DNA of 64,000 nt from Chryseobacterium ginsenosidimutans (lineage in GTDB: Bacteria; Bacteroidota; Bacteroidia; Flavobacteriales; Weeksellaceae), in NCBI RefSeq assembly GCF_030823405.1, contig NZ_JAUSXC010000001.1, forward strand, positions 2,897,001 to 2,961,000. The letters are read 5' to 3'. A program made the position numbers and the translations under genes. Positions 62,660 through 64,000 of this stretch are shown one piece after another. The notes under the pieces were generated by a model that saw only the letters and a program-made list of their open reading frames with translations, had not been told where the DNA came from and did no database searches. Numbering within the stretch: the stretch's first letter is position 1; every line of letters begins with the position of its first letter.

Positions 62660-63703
62660 TTATTTTTTATCGACTACAATTCTTTCCGGTCTGTTTGCTA
62701 TTTCCCATGCAGTTGTAAAAACAAGCTGCGCTCTTTTTGCTAACAGATTATAATCTATTTTTTCTACATCATCCGTTGGTTTATGATAATCTTCATGAAT
62801 TCCATCAAAGAAAAATGCAACAGGAATGTTATGTTTAGCAAAATTGTAATGATCTGATCTGTAATACAGTCTCTCTGTGTCATTAGGATCATCATATCTA
62901 TAATTCAATTCTAAATTATTTGTTCTCTTATTGGCTGTTTCATTAATTACTTTTAATTGTGAGCTTAACATTTCAGAACCAATAACATAAACATATTGTT
63001 TACCTCTGTTTTCAGGATCATCCCGGCCAATCATATCAATATTTAAATCCACCACAGTATTTGCCAATGGAAAAACAGGATTGTCGGTATAATATTCAGA
63101 ACCAAATAATCCGTGTTCTTCGCCGGTTACATGAAGAAATAAGATCGATCTTTTTGGGCCTTTTCCTGCTTTTTTAGCACTTTGAAAGGCTTTTGCGATT
63201 TCCATTACAGCAACCGTACCGCTTCCGTCATCGTCTGCACCGTTGTAAACAACCCCATTTCTTGTCCCAACATGGTCGTAATGCCCGGAAATAACCACAA
63301 TTTCTTCAGGCTTTTCAGATCCTTCGATAAAGGCAAGAATATTTTCAGAATCAGGAAGATTTCCACCGCCTCTTTTTTTCATAAAGTCTGCCGGAACCTT
63401 CTGATAATAAGAACCCAGAGCTTTTGGAAAAGAAATTCCTAAATTTTTATAATAATTAACCATATATACTCCAGCCTTCTTTTGTCCCGGGCTTCCTGTA
63501 TCTCTTCCTTCCATTTCATCAGAAGCAATTACATATAAGTTTTTCTTTAGATCATCTGCACTAATCTCCTTATAAGCAGAAACAAACGCTTTATCACCCT
63601 TTACACCGGACGAAGTTGAAGATGCCGCATCAGTAGAAATTTTTGCTGTTCCACAACTTACCAATACAGCAATTGAAAATAGTGGAATAAATAGTTTTTT
63701 CAT
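62660..63703 (-). CDS. M28-family metallopeptidase lipoprotein
   Basis: A 347-residue secreted aminopeptidase-like enzyme with a lipoprotein signal ending AVLVSC (Cys17). Zinc ligands can be read at His141 (SGHYDHVG), Asp157/158 (NGADDDGSG), Glu195/196 (TGEEHGLFG), the Asp in NIDMIGRD and the His in RSDHYNF. It should act in the periplasm or on the cell surface. It has the standard layout of flavobacterial M28 lipoproteins. Confidence 0.92.
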   Translation of the reverse strand: MKKLFIPLFSIAVLVSCGTAKISTDAASSTSSGVKGDKAFVSAYKEISADDLKKNLYVIASDEMEGRDTGSPGQKKAGVYMVNYYKNLGISFPKALGSYYQKVPADFMKKRGGGNLPDSENILAFIEGSEKPEEIVVISGHYDHVGTRNGVVYNGADDDGSGTVAVMEIAKAFQSAKKAGKGPKRSILFLHVTGEEHGLFGSEYYTDNPVFPLANTVVDLNIDMIGRDDPENRGKQYVYVIGSEMLSSQLKVINETANKRTNNLELNYRYDDPNDTERLYYRSDHYNFAKHNIPVAFFFDGIHEDYHKPTDDVEKIDYNLLAKRAQLVFTTAWEIANRPERIVVDKK

Positions 63704-63766
63704 TATAAAATAATTTGCTTAAAAATAATAAAAATTATTTAATCCGTAACGAATGGCTAATTTTCC

Positions 63767-63774
63767 TATATTTG
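63767..63774 (+). promoter_or_regulatory. -7 box of the right-edge gene
   Basis: TATATTTG matches the consensus exactly and ends 17 nt before the ATG at 63792. Confidence 0.55.
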
Positions 63775-63791
63775 ATATAAACGCAAAATAT

Positions 63792-64000
63792 ATGCAGAAA
63801 GTTTACGGATTTACTCATTACTCATTCTTTACGGAAATGTCGGAACTTGCTTCAAAACATAACAGTTTTGATCTTTCTTTAGGTTTGGCAGATTTTGATA
63901 TTGATGTGCGCCTAAAAGACTTTTTAAAAGAAGCAGCTGGTCATAACAGTCATAATTATGAGCCACTTGCCGGAAATCCTTTATTGATTGAAAGCGTTAT
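63792..64000 (+). CDS. PLP-dependent class I/II aminotransferase (N-terminal part)
   Basis: The first 69 codons of a gene that runs off the right edge. The opening with SFFTEMSELASKHN, DLSLGLADFD and HNYEPLAGNPLL is typical of class I/II aminotransferases, close to methionine or kynurenine aminotransferases that share the GxxDF and YxxxxGxxxL patterns. The catalytic Lys lies outside the window, so specificity is not assigned. Confidence 0.8.
   Translation, partial: MQKVYGFTHYSFFTEMSELASKHNSFDLSLGLADFDIDVRLKDFLKEAAGHNSHNYEPLAGNPLLIESV

Overview
The window is AT-rich chromosomal DNA that looks like a Bacteroidota genome of the Chryseobacterium group (Flavobacteriia, Weeksellaceae). The signs are a type IX secretion gene (porQ), a TamL-type outer-membrane lipoprotein, almost no Shine-Dalgarno sequences, and many genes preceded by the flavobacterial -7 box TAnnTTTG, usually ending 17-18 bases before the start codon. 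No insertion sequence, prophage, CRISPR array or rRNA was seen. There is one tRNA gene, tRNA-Arg(CCT).

Region by region: 1-6.6 kb is mostly housekeeping (part of a NUDIX-type regulator, frr and pyrH, porQ and cmk, a YtxH/holin-like envelope cassette, a TrmH-family methyltransferase). 6.6-15.3 kb holds tamL, a methyltransferase, a FemAB/GNAT-like transferase, an NADPH:ferredoxin-type reductase with a SanA-like protein, and a thioredoxin-like lipoprotein with an iron/B12-type ABC permease and ATPase. 15.3-21.4 kb is a fatty-acid beta-oxidation operon led by its own MarR regulator, with two copies of a palindromic operator at its promoter. 21.5-31 kb has an HD phosphohydrolase, an M48 protease, a DUF2490 protein, a BtuB-sized TonB receptor, uvrA, a lipoprotein hydrolase, two very small candidate peptide genes each followed by a terminator, and the tRNA.

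31.3-38.4 kb, directly after the tRNA, is the most distinctive stretch: an exonuclease III, a cyanophycinase, an unrecognised 211-residue protein and a complete class III polyhydroxyalkanoate (PHA) operon, phaE-phaC-hydrolase-phaB, whose first three genes are joined by TGATG stop/start overlaps. PhaC has the Cys-Asp-His triad at the same spacing as the Allochromatium enzyme. The thiolase of the beta-oxidation operon in this window could supply precursor, so the two loci may be metabolically linked (inference). Cyanophycinase without a visible synthetase adds a second storage-polymer activity.

38.8-64 kb is accessory: three AraC-type regulators next to small enzyme operons, a TetR regulator divergent from an epimerase/DUF2141 pair, a stand-alone lpxD, a cation-diffusion transporter, a manganese catalase with a DUF2383 protein, a cysteine-containing double-glycine leader peptide, a protein made of two near-identical tandem domains, an SMI1/KNR4 protein, a short endonuclease V relative, an M28 peptidase and, at the right edge, the start of an aminotransferase. 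Function calls rest on motif reading by eye; no database search was run.
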